This document shows, piece by piece, positions 1-10,367 of a stretch of DNA of 31,500 nt. Source of the stretch: Cristatella mucedo (taxonomy: Eukaryota; Bryozoa; Phylactolaemata; Cristatellidae); the NCBI GenBank assembly GCA_009760855.2, contig WPIO01000018.1, positions 4,311,001 to 4,342,500 on the forward strand. The letters are read 5' to 3'. Each line of letters begins with the position of its first letter. Positions within the stretch are counted from its first letter, which is position 1. The notes under the pieces are model-generated. The model was given only the letters and a program-made list of their open reading frames with translations, made no database searches and was not told where the DNA came from. The translations under genes were made by a program, and so were the position numbers.

Positions 1-199
1 GGGAGGACAAGTTGACTTTGCAGCCCTACAGCTGGATCCTTCATGTGCAGCCAACTCCACCCCTTGCTCGCAGGAACTCGAGGCGTTAGGTGGAGAGGTA
101 ATAGCAATTCCACTGACGAGGTCCCATCTTTCCATCTCGTTTTTCCCCTTCTATCACTGCGTGTTTAAAATATTGTTAGGAAACCGTAGTGTCGACCTA
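1..199. other. Unassigned sequence at window start
   Basis: No coding frame or known repeat was recognised to the left of the LINE-B remnant. Confidence 0.3.
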
Positions 200-1545
200 T
201 GTATGGGTATCTCCATCTGTAACTAGCCACAAAGACTAAGTGAGCAGTACACCGGAGAGTTTTCTATAGTGCACCTACAGCCTAAGCAGCTTTTGGTAAG
301 CATTCGGTAGCCAGCCGACTTCATCTTAAACAACGAAGAGAAAGTGAGAAGCATAGCTGAGTCAGGAGAGCAGTTGAGGTAAAGAGTAACATGGAAGAAG
401 CAGCTCGGGACTGCTGAAAAGGATGAGCCACAGTCGGCCGCAGGAGAGTAAATGTCGCTGAGTAATAATTGTGAAAGTGAGTTCCACAGTCTAGGGTCTG
501 CAGAGAAAAAGCTTCTGTCGCCAACCATCTTTAAGCGGAGAAATGGAACAGCTAATTGATTGTCCATAGACCGAGGGCAAAAGGAGGCTGAAACTGGTGC
601 AGCAGTTCAGCTGGGTGTGGAGGAGCCAAGACGTGAGAGGCCTTGTGGGTCAGTGTAAGAACTTTGCATTGTATCTATTGATCAACAGGCAGCCATCTCT
701 CTCAGCAAGGGAGACATATGGTCAAACCTCTGGGATTTGTAAACTATCCTTTAAGCCATAGTCATCACCAGCTGCAGAGGCCTAGTTGCTCTTTTTGATA
801 GCCCAACCAAAAAGGAATTACAATAATCAAGCCGAGACAGAACTAAGGAGCTAGCAAATTATTTGCAAGGCACCGTAAAAGACAGTTCGTAATCTTAGAC
901 AGGGATACGACGTAATGGCTAGCTGTGGAAGAAGTCTTCTTATTGAAACTTTCGAAATTTAGGCAGCTGTCGAAGACGACGTCTAAATTCCGAGCACACG
1001 ATGATGGTCGCACAACAGCACCGCCTATTAGAAGAGCAAAGCCTCCTACTCCAGTCGAACGCTCCGGGTATCCTATGAGTAGCTGTTCCGTTCTATCGTC
1101 ATTTAGTTTAAGGAAATTTGCCGACCTTCAAGATCGAATGTCTGCAGGACAGGCATTCAGTGTATCAGTCACTGCAGCAGATTCCGACGGATTAAATGAC
1201 AAATCCGGTGAGTATCGTCGGCATAAATATGATAGCCTATTCCGTTGGCATGAATCACTTTTTCCAGAGGTTGAGTATGAATGGAGAACAGCAAGGGACC
1301 GATGACGGACTCTTGTGAGACACCGTAGGTGAGCGGTCTGGTGATTGAGACCCGACTCTCCCCACGCACGACACGGAATGAACAAGGTCGGACAAGAGCG
1401 ATTTAGACCACGCCAGTGCCTTGTCTGCCAGACCGATCATTGTTCTCAATCGTTCAAGTAAGATATCGTGATCAGTAGTGTCAAAGGCAGCTGACCTCAT
1501 GACGGAAAACATCACCCTCAGGATTGGTTCGTCGAAACAAGATTA
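200..1545 (-). mobile_element. LINE-B non-LTR retrotransposon, decayed 3' half
   Basis: On the - strand, broken frames give reverse-transcriptase pieces in the right order. First comes SAAFDTTDHDILLERL (about 1490). Next are YGVSQESVIGPLLFS and YHIYADDTH (about 1330-1220), which match the YGVPQGSVLGP and catalytic YADD motifs. LNDDRTEQLLIG follows near 1095, then a C-terminal piece ending LAVPFLRLKMVGDRSFFS with RLWNSL, and the 3' UTR. Several frameshifts and stops make it inactive. It is a different family from LINE-A, with relatives at 14220 and 17400. Confidence 0.8.
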
Positions 1546-1716
1546 GATGCTTCTACAGCCTCATTTTTATAGCGGCAAAAGACCTTTAACGGTTATAGCC
1601 ACCGCTTAGAAATGGAAATAAAGGATGGCCCACAGTAAGACTCTAACCTGAGACATGACTAGTTAATAGGGAACATCTTAGCACTAGGTTAAGACACAGT
1701 CTAGCCTCAATCTTTT

Positions 1717-1778
1717 GTGGTATCTGCTCGTAATCTCACCAGGCTGCTCCACTGCGACTTGTCATTTGATAAGCACAT
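1717..1778 (+). mobile_element. Fossil RT fragment, left part, split by LINE-A insertion
   Basis: The frame reads VSARNLTRLLHCDLSFDKH, matching the SARNLGV(I/L)xxSDLSxDxHI segment after the RT core. It stops where a minus-strand LINE-A tail begins. The matching continuation is at 3183. Confidence 0.6.
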
Positions 1779-2127
1779 AATAATAATAGTAAGAAGAATA
1801 ATAATACATTTGGTAAAGCGCCCTCAAATAACTCAATCTGTTTCTAAGCGCTTTACATTTGCTGCAAAGGAAACACGATCGAATGGTGAGTGGTATCATG
1901 CTTGATAAACAACGTGAGTAACATGGTTAGGGAGGACATGCACAGGGTCAGCATGCAAGTGTGGTTAGTGACAGCATGCACAGTGTCAGCACGCATAAGC
2001 ACATGAAGGACGATTCACAGGGACCCACTAAATGCTATCCTAAATAGGTCTAAATAGGTGTTTTTAAGATCTTAGATTCTTTTTAAGATTCTTTTTAAGA
2101 TCTTTTAAATGTGGTCAAGTCAGGGGA
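1778..2127 (-). mobile_element. LINE-A 3'-end fragment (about 350 bp)
   Basis: Reading the - strand, it runs from the C-terminal coding end through the 3' UTR to the hairpin and ATT-repeat tail at 1778-1805. A local triplication of TCTTTTTAAGAT-like units at 2065-2107 is an internal rearrangement. It abuts another LINE-A tail at 2128. Confidence 0.8.
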
Positions 2128-3180
2128 TAATAATAATAGTTATAATAATGCACTTGATAAAGCACCCTCGGAGAACTCAATCTCTCTCTACGCGCTTTAC
2201 ATCTGCTGCAAAGGGAAATGCAATTGAATGGTGAGTAATATCATGCTTGATAAACAAACAAAATGAATAACATGGTTAGGGGTGACATGCACAGGGTCAG
2301 CATGCAAATGTGGTTAGTGGCAGCATGCACAGTGTCAGCACGCATAAGCACATCAAGGACGAATCACAGGGACCCACTAAATGCTGTCCTATATAGGTGT
2401 GTTTTTTAGTTCCTTTTAAATGTGGTTAAGTCAGGGGATGTTCTGACGCAGGTCGGGAGGGAGTTCCAAGCTTTGGGAGCATACGAACCAAATGCACGGT
2501 CTACAAAGGATTTGAGGTTTTTACGAGGTAGTGGTACACTGTTGGATTCCGAAAAGCGGGTGGTACGATGCTTGGCCTGATGGGGGAGTATATCTGAGAG
2601 ATATTCTGGAGCCAAAGGATGAAGTGACCTAAAAGTGAGCGACAAAACCTTGAAGTCAATCCGTTGCTGGACTGGTAGCCAGTGCAGGTCGGCGAGAAGT
2701 GGTGTAATGTGGCAACTGTTTACGACAGACCAGCCTAGCAGCCGAGTTTTGCACCAGCTGTAATCGCCTGATCGCACATGCCGGTAGGCCAGCAAGCAGT
2801 GAGCTACAGAAGTCAAGACGGGATGTCGCAAATGCATGGACCAACTTAGATGTGGTATTCTTATCTAAAAAAGCCCGAATTGTAGCAACGTTATGTAGCT
2901 GAAAGTAGACAGACTTGATTGTGGAGCCGACGTGGTCGTCTACTGAGAGGTCACTTAGGAACATGAAACCTAGATTTCGTGCAGATTCAACAGGAGATAT
3001 GCTGGAAGAGCCGATTTTGAGCGTTAGTCTTTCCAATTTCTAAATCACACTGGGTGTGCCCATAAATAGTAAGTTAGTTTTATCATCGTTTAGTTTAATA
3101 AAACTTGCTGCCATCCATGTGCGACTGTCGTCAATACGTACAGCAAGGGAGTTGAGAGAATTCGAGGTGCTCAAAGGCTG
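2128..3180 (-). mobile_element. LINE-A 3' fragment (about 1.05 kb)
   Basis: The ATT-type tail is at 2128-2150 and the hairpin at 2155-2205. The coding remnant runs upstream to the segment matching SLNSLAA...SWMAA. Broken frames show MERLTLKIGSSSISPVES and LVHAFATSRLDFCSSLL, then [17 protein letters not shown]. It is 5'-truncated at 3180 inside the RT C-terminal region and carries frameshifts. Confidence 0.88.
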
Positions 3181-3182
3181 TG

Positions 3183-3285
3183 GCATCTAGTATAAAGTCT
3201 GCTGACTTCCAGTTTAAGAGCAATGCCAAAATTAGGACGTGGCTCATAAGAGATTACGGCAGCAAAAAAATTCACTCGTTGCGCC
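3183..3285 (+). mobile_element. Fossil RT fragment, right part
   Basis: The frame reads SSIKSADFQFKSNAKIRTW, matching [19 protein letters not shown] of LINE-A. It continues the piece that ends at 1778, so the intervening minus-strand LINE-A DNA was inserted into it. The similarity fades near 3285. Confidence 0.55.
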
Positions 3286-4222
3286 GTCGAGTGAAGATTA
3301 TTGATATTCCATTTGTTGAGGACTTCCGGTCTTCGCCCTTAGTCAACGGCGTAGTTGCCGCATTGAACGCTTTTGCCCGACCTTTACTGGCTGCATATCA
3401 AGCATGGCATATACTTCAAGATTCTTTTTATCAAGCGTACTAATAAATAGCGGCCATGAGCATCCTTCTGTGGTCTTCTTGTGCATGCTAACCCAACAGT
3501 GATTATTGCGTTAGGTTCTCGCTCGTCTAAACTCGGATATAATTACACCTCATTAACTCTTGGTTATCGCTTCTCTTGCAGTGAGCTGTAAAGCACACGG
3601 ATAGAGATTTTGTTTTAATTTGGAGCTATGGTAAATCTATGATTTTCTTTTATTATTGTTAGGCCTGAAGTAAGTTACTAGAAAAAATTGTCTGAGAATT
3701 ATCCGTCGCCGGGCAGGAGAGGTCGCCGTGGAAGTGCTGCAGAAGCCGCCACCGCCCCCGCCGAGGATAGATCTGATAACTGAGCGTGAAATGTGCAAAA
3801 ACAAAATAAGATGACATGTCATCCTTAACGGCAGAGCGATATTTAGTTGAGTCGGCTGCTCCTCCCGCCGGCCTCAGGGAGTTTTGCCAGCTGGGCGGCC
3901 GGCTGCATTTCTTAACGACAGCTTTAAAAGCGCACAATCGGAGGATTGATAAGCTGATTTGAATTTCGCATCGAAACAATAAAAATTCACAAGGAATGGT
4001 GCCTTGGTATGTAATTCCGACACCCAACCTACGGATTCTATCCCTCCGCCGGCGAATGCGGTCCAAACAGCCGCACGCGTCCGCTCGTACCGGAAGTCGC
4101 ATGAAGTGGGCGGGCTCAGAGCCCAATTATACAGCGAGGTGCAGTTTGTCTGCAGCGGCCTGAGAGCTTGGTCGGTCTTCTCAAGCTTGGGCCGCCCGGT
4201 AGAGGCTGGTAGCAGCGCCGCG
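3286..4222 (+). other. Upstream region and probable 5' UTR of the membrane-protein gene
   Basis: No repeat or coding exon was recognised. The stretch is AT-rich to about 3690 and then GC-richer with CpG (for example 3700-3765 and 4030-4100), as expected near an animal promoter or first exon. No convincing TATA box or initiator was identified, so the transcription start is unknown. Confidence 0.35.
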
Positions 4223-4309
4223 ATGCCCCTGCTAAACAGTTGCTGCTGCTGGTGGGAATATCCAGATTCCCTTAAGAGAGGCAGCTATGCAGCTTCGATC
4301 TACACGGCG
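4223..4309 (+). CDS. Membrane protein exon 1 (start codon, Cys-rich N-terminus)
   Basis: The exon holds residues 1-29. The ATG at 4223 is the first in its open frame, which runs up from 4004 without a stop or an earlier ATG. The context GCG-ATG has a purine at -3. The exon ends in GCG before the donor GTAAGT at 4310, phase 0. The CCCWWEYPDSLKRGSYA stretch is typical of the family's cytosolic N-terminus and leads into membrane segment 1. Confidence 0.82.
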
Positions 4310-7300
4310 GTAAGTTCGATCAAGTAGGTCAACTCAGTCTCATAGGCAGCCATTATGCTCGCAGCACCTTCCGAGTTCGGATTTTTAGTTTGTCCGGGAT
4401 GTACATTTTTATTAGTTCACGTGCATGCAAGAGTTGGTGCCCATAAAATTCCGTGCGATCCTTTTGGTAGGAAAAGAACCCATGCAACCGTGTCGTCGCG
4501 GACTCGGCAGGTTTAATTGGGTGACGGCGATAGGCGGTAAAAGTCGTTCGCCGTTGTGGCAGAACACGGGCCCTGCCGTAGGCAAGCAGAGTGCCGTGCT
4601 TGCCGTTGCATGCTTGAGGTTGCGTCGCGTCTCGTCGTTTCTAAAGCCGCGCCAGGCTGGTTGATTGCTTTTCCTTGCTTGACTGCAGCGCGACTCGGTT
4701 CAATCAGCACCGCGACACCGAAATTTCGGTGTGATTCGAACTGAGCTGTCTTGCAATCGGCTGGCAGGAGTGCAACACCTACTTCTGAAAAGGAATATTC
4801 TCCTTTTGTCTGTCCATTATAGCGCCACCTTGATCTCGCTTGACGGCGTGGCAGAGCTATCTAGTATGTAAGTGCAGCCGTTTGGTCGGCCAAGTGTTTA
4901 CACTCGTTGCATCTTAGCGAAGATGTACCCAACGGTGTGCTTCACCAATCGCGTAGTACTCCGATGTGCTTCTAATGAAGCGTAGACTTGCCTTGAAGTT
5001 CTCGTTCACTCGGTTATGACCTGGGTCAGCCTTTGGTGGCTCGGTGGATGAATCTGCATTTCATTGCTCGCGTCGTTAAGGACGTGTCCTTGGTGGGTGG
5101 CCAGTATATTGCATAGTTGCATTGCGATGCCGCTGGCTCTAGCTCATCGCTGGGATCACAGTGTTGTGTACGGTTTGAACTGAAATTCCTGGAATTGCTG
5201 CTTTGAGCTTCTTCTTGTTTGCTTGCTACTGCTTGAATTTACAGCACGGATACCTTGCAAGTCACCAATCCTTGGTTATTGCCTCTCTCTCTCTCTCTCT
5301 CTCTCTCTCTCGAGCTCGTTGTAGAGCGCTGGGACGGTGATTAGATTCACTAGGAATGCTGTACAAACGAAAAAATATCGCTGAATCTGTGCCTTCAGTT
5401 GGTGTGCACCGAAACTTATAACCAGTCCTGGCAGCTGTCACCACCTGCACTGACTTTGCATCATTTAGGTCCCAGCTAAAGGCTAATCGGATTTGCATCT
5501 ACTGCTGCTCTCTCCAGCGACCTTGTCTTTTCTGGTGCTTGCTTAGCGTTCTTACGGTGCATTATTCAGGTCCTACTGTCGGGCACGCTTCAGTGTCTCC
5601 ACGTATGCCTTTGCATTTTGATCCACTCGTGATGCCTTGCTTGCTTGAGATGCTCGGTCGGTATAACCGAGGAGGTAAGGTGCTTGCTCTTCACGAACGA
5701 GGTTGTGAGTTCGAATCCTGAAGTGGGTGATCCTGTATTGCCGACTGCAAGCAGTTGTGATGAGTCGTTAAGGCTCGTCTGCCGATATACAAATGAGGCT
5801 GTTAAATCAGCTAATATTTATTTATAATGAATTAACGGCTATTGCTCATCTTGCGGTGTGTTGTGAAGCACCTGCAGAGAGTTAAGATCTCTAAGGACGC
5901 TATGCAAAAGGCTTATTACTATTACTGTGATGATGGTTATTATTATTGCCTGACAGTGACTCTCTGTGCACCCATCTCTCAATCGCACCGTGGTTTATGT
6001 TGTCCGGCCTCAGCTCATCGACTGGTGTGTCACCTACTGTGGCCACATGGCTTCCTGTCGGCTTTTTGTTGACCTAATCACTATGTGATCACGCAAAACC
6101 TTCTGGTTTTTGTCGACTCGGCTCAATGACTGTCCCTGCAGGTGTTGCTTGTGACCAGGCCCTGGCTGCAACGCGTTAAGCTTGCGGCACGTTTGGTGGA
6201 GGGATGTAGCCAGGGATCAAGGCTAGAGCCAGGTCTAGGATATGTTTGTCATCACTTGTGGGCTCCGACGGCTGCACATCAAAGTCGAGTGGTTTATTTG
6301 CTGCAGGTGATCGGTGGTCTGCAGCTGATCCTGTCAGGCTATGCCATCTACTTGGTTATCTGGCTTCAGTACTCTCCCGATCCACTCCAGAAATGGCAGG
6401 ACACCGAGATCGCTTTCTACTTTCCACCAGGTACGGAATCGGGGGCAGCCCCCTCTCTTAAGCGCTTACCGCATCGCCGCGTGGCTGCCTCAAGCGATTC
6501 TGTACGTCTTCCGGCCAGCCACCTGAGTGCCCCACTAGTGCAGTGCCTATTGGCACGACTATCAGGAGGCGCAGCTTGCACGCGCGTGTGCAGTCACGCA
6601 GGCTTCTGTGGCCGGCAGACTGTGTGTGGCCAGCCGCTCGAAGCCGAGCCGAGCCAGCTGTTTCGTTCGATGAAAGCAGCAGCTCCTGGGGCTTTGGACA
6701 AGAGCCGCAGGCTGTGCATGTGTGTAGTGCATAGACTTTTACTCTGCATGAGCTTGAACGTTAGCTCACCGCTGCCATCAGCGTGGACACTATTTTGCCG
6801 GTGTTGTTAGTATGAAGAGGCCTAAGTGTTTTTTGTCAAAAAAGTGAACACCGGATGCTTCTTTCGCAGCGAGAGGGAATCGAGCAGGCGACGAAAAACC
6901 TTGATGCCGTTATTCGTTGCGGTCAAGTGTAAAAAAAAGAGGGGAGAGGCATACTGGGGGGACGGCGGCTTTTTTTTTACAGGCAAATTGTGCTTGGCAG
7001 CTCCAGAAGGCAGAGTTGGCACAAGCTTTACTATGCCTTACGAGGTATCCTTTCCTTTTTTAGGCTCGATCATCCTACTCTACCTGACGTTCCCCATATT
7101 GATTGGAAAGCTCTGCGTCGGCATTTTTCTCTGGGTCGGCATCGAAAGGGTACGTCGTCCGGTTGGCAGCAGCGCTGCTGCCTCCTCAAAGTGCTGGGGA
7201 TAGCCGCCACAGGTAGCCGCCACCTTGTCACCGGCACCTTGTCTCTACATCGTTACCATCGGTCACTCGATGCTGGTAATGTTGCAGGGCAGGTACATGG

Positions 7301-7763
7301 CCAGCAAGAACAACATCCTCGCCTGGCTCATTACCAATCTGTGCATTGAGGTGTTCGTTATCATTGGAACGATTTACATCTGTGGCTACTTGCAATGGTA
7401 CCGACTTTACGTGAGTAGCAGCCTGCGTAAAATAAATTAAGTGAGATCATTGAGTGGTGCAGTGACCCATGGTGCTTAATTAATATTTTATCGGTTATTG
7501 ACTGTGGTAGGCTGCAGTGACTTAATAATGCGACCAATAATAATAATGATAATACTAGTAATGGGCCTTTTACACAGCACTATATAAGAGATATTGGATT
7601 TCTATACAGGCAGAGTCAGACACGCCGGCCCCCCCCCCCCCCGTACCTTTTTTGGCCTGACCGCCTGACTGCATCGTATTGCCTGCTGAGCCCATCCGGC
7701 GATGCCACGTTTACCGAAGTAGCACCCCTCAGCCTCACTCACACACATGCACACACACACACA

Positions 7764-7844
<81 letters not shown>

Positions 7845-10318
7845 CACATGCAGATCTCATTCAATCTGCAGTGTGTGCCCACATTCTCCTCTAAAATAAC
7901 CTGTGAATCGCGAAACCTCAAGACCCTTGACATCGATGCTGTCCGTGCGAGAATATCTACTTCACCTCTGCTGCTCAGTCCTCCCTCCGATCTGTCATCA
8001 CTGGTAGATTGCTACAACACGACACTAGCTGACACGCTCGACGAGTTTGCACCTTTGACAAAGCGCACTGTGCGCCCCCCGCCCAGACGGCCTATGGTTT
8101 ACCACAGACATTAAACTAGCCAAGTCTACTAAACGAAAGCTTGAAAAGGCATACAAAAGATCCGGACTAACTGTCCATCGACAGGCATATGAAGACTACT
8201 GTAGGTCGTACCAATCGATCCTAGCAAAGGCTAAGTCTAGCTTCTATAGAAGCATTGTTGAATCACAGATGCACAATCCAAAAATGCTGATGTCGACAAT
8301 AAACCATCTCCTCAACCGTTCCCAGGTTAGCTCCTTACCTGATGATCCTTGTGATGATCTAGCCGATCGCTTCTCTCGATTCTTTATTCAGAAGATAGAC
8401 AAAATCAGAGAATCCATCCCTGCGATGACAACCTTCCCACTAGAATGCTGTTCCTCGGTTCCTGGCTGCGCCTCAATGTCTGCATTTAAACAGGTCACTA
8501 GTGATGTAGTCCTAAAGCTCGTATCTCAATCAAAGAAGACAACAAGTCCACTGGACCCTATTCCCACTGTCCTGCTCCTACATTGCATTGATCTGCTGCT
8601 GCCATGCATAACCAACATCATTAATATGTCATTAGCCTCAGGTCAGGTCCCAGCACCTTTCAAAAAAGCTGTAGTCAGGCCACTTCTCAAGAAAGCTACA
8701 CTAGACCAAGAGAACTTAAGCAACTACCGCCCAGTCTCCCTTCTACCATTCCTATCAAAGACATTGGAACGGGTCGTGGCAGACCAGCTGAACTCGTATA
8801 TCGAAACCTCACACCTTGCTAGTAAGTTCCAGTCTGTCTTTAAAGCTAATCACTCCACAGAGTCAGCATTGCTTCGGGTATACAACGACCTACTTAGGAA
8901 TGCAGACATGGGTAGAGTGTCTCTTCTTGTTTTGCTCGATCTTTCGGCAGCTTTTGATACCATCGATCACAAAGTACTTCTAGAGCGCCTCTCATCTCGC
9001 CTGGGCATCACTGGCACTGCTCTGCAGTGGTTCAGGTCCTATCTCAGTGGGAGACTCCAGAGTGTTGACGTGAATGGACAAAGATCGTCTGAAGTACCTC
9101 TAAAATATGGAGTACCTCAGGGCTCTGTGCTAGGTCCGGTCCATTTCACCGTTTATACTCTCCCTCTCGCTGATGTGATTGCCAAGCACAATCTAGGCTT
9201 TCACTTCTATGCGGATGACACTCAGTTGTACCTTTGCTTTGATCCCTCCCAGCCTTCGAGCACCTCAAATTCTCTCAACTCACTTGCTGCATGCATTGAT
9301 GACATCCGATCATGGATGGCAGCAAATTTTCTAAAAGTAAACGATGATAAAACTAACTTACTAGTTATGGGCAAACCTAGTGTTATTCAGAAATTGGAAA
9401 GGCTGACTTTCAAAATTGGCTCTGCCAGCATATCTCCAGTTGCATCAGCTCGAAATCTAGGTGTCATATTCCAAAGCGACCTCTCGTTAGACGACCACAT
9501 CAGCTCCACAGTCAAATCAGCCTATTTTCAGCTTCATAACATTGCTAAAATTAGGGCTTGTTTAGATAAGGATACCACGTCCAAGTTGGTCCATGCATTC
9601 GTGACATCCCGTCTCGACTTCTGCAACTCACTGCTTACTGGCCTACCAGCATGTGCGATCAGGCGATTGCAGCTGGTGCAAAACTCTGCAGCTAGGCTTG
9701 TCTGTCGTGAGCGTCGCAGTTGCCACATTACTCCACTTCTCGCCGACCTGCACTGGCTACCAGTCAAGCAACGGATTGACTTCAAGGTTTTGTCGCTCAC
9801 TTTTAGGTCTCTTCATTCTATGGCTCCAGCCTATCTTTCAGATATACTACCCCATCAGGCAAAGCATCGTACCACTCGCTTTTCGGAATCCAACAGTCTA
9901 GAAATACCTCGTACAAACCTTAAATCCTTTGGAGACCGTGCATTTAGCTCGTATGCTCCCACAGCCTGGAACTCCCTCCCGACCTGCATCAGAACATCCC
10001 CTGACCTGACCACATTTAAAAGAAACTTAAAAACATACCTATTTAGGACAGCATTTAGTGGGTCCTTGTGATTCGTCCTCGATGTGCTTATGCGTGCTGA
10101 CACTGTTCATGCTGCCACTAACCAGATTTGCATGCTGACCCAGTGCATGTAACCCCTAACCATGTTATTCATTTTGTTTGTTTTTCAAGCATGATTTTAC
10201 TTACTATTCTATTGTGTATCACTTTGCAGCAAATGTAAAGCGCCTAGAAAGAGATTAAGTTCTCTGAGGGCGCTTTATCAAGTGCAATATTATTATTATT
10301 ATTATCTCTCTCTCCCTG

Positions 10319-10367
<49 letters not shown>

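Larger units (their letters stand above)
4310..6306 (+). other. Intron 1 of the membrane-protein gene
   Basis: It contains a CT microsatellite at 5283-5312 and a tRNA-derived SINE at about 5640-5830. Nothing else was recognised. Confidence 0.7.
7841..10306 (+). mobile_element. LINE-A non-LTR retrotransposon, long 5'-truncated copy
   Basis: The copy starts inside the endonuclease domain at its SDH motif (CTGACCACATGCAG) and runs through reverse transcriptase, C-terminal region, 3' UTR, hairpin (10237-10276) and ATT repeats (10288-10305). RT motifs place it in the CR1/L2/Jockey group. Both flanks are CT microsatellite, so no target-site duplication can be read. It sits in sense orientation in intron 4 of the membrane-protein gene. 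Confidence 0.93.

Noticed and set aside
223-567. 114-residue - strand open frame as a host gene
   Set aside because: Its sequence (LAVPFLRLKMVGDRSFFS, RLWNSL) recurs at 14780 and belongs to the LINE-B C-terminus.
6983-7044. Exon 3 of the membrane protein as a 62-bp exon
   Set aside because: Phase-compatible, but it would remove membrane segment 2 and uses a poor donor (GTATCC). The 7064-7149 exon gives four passes and better sites. Kept only as an alternative-splicing note.
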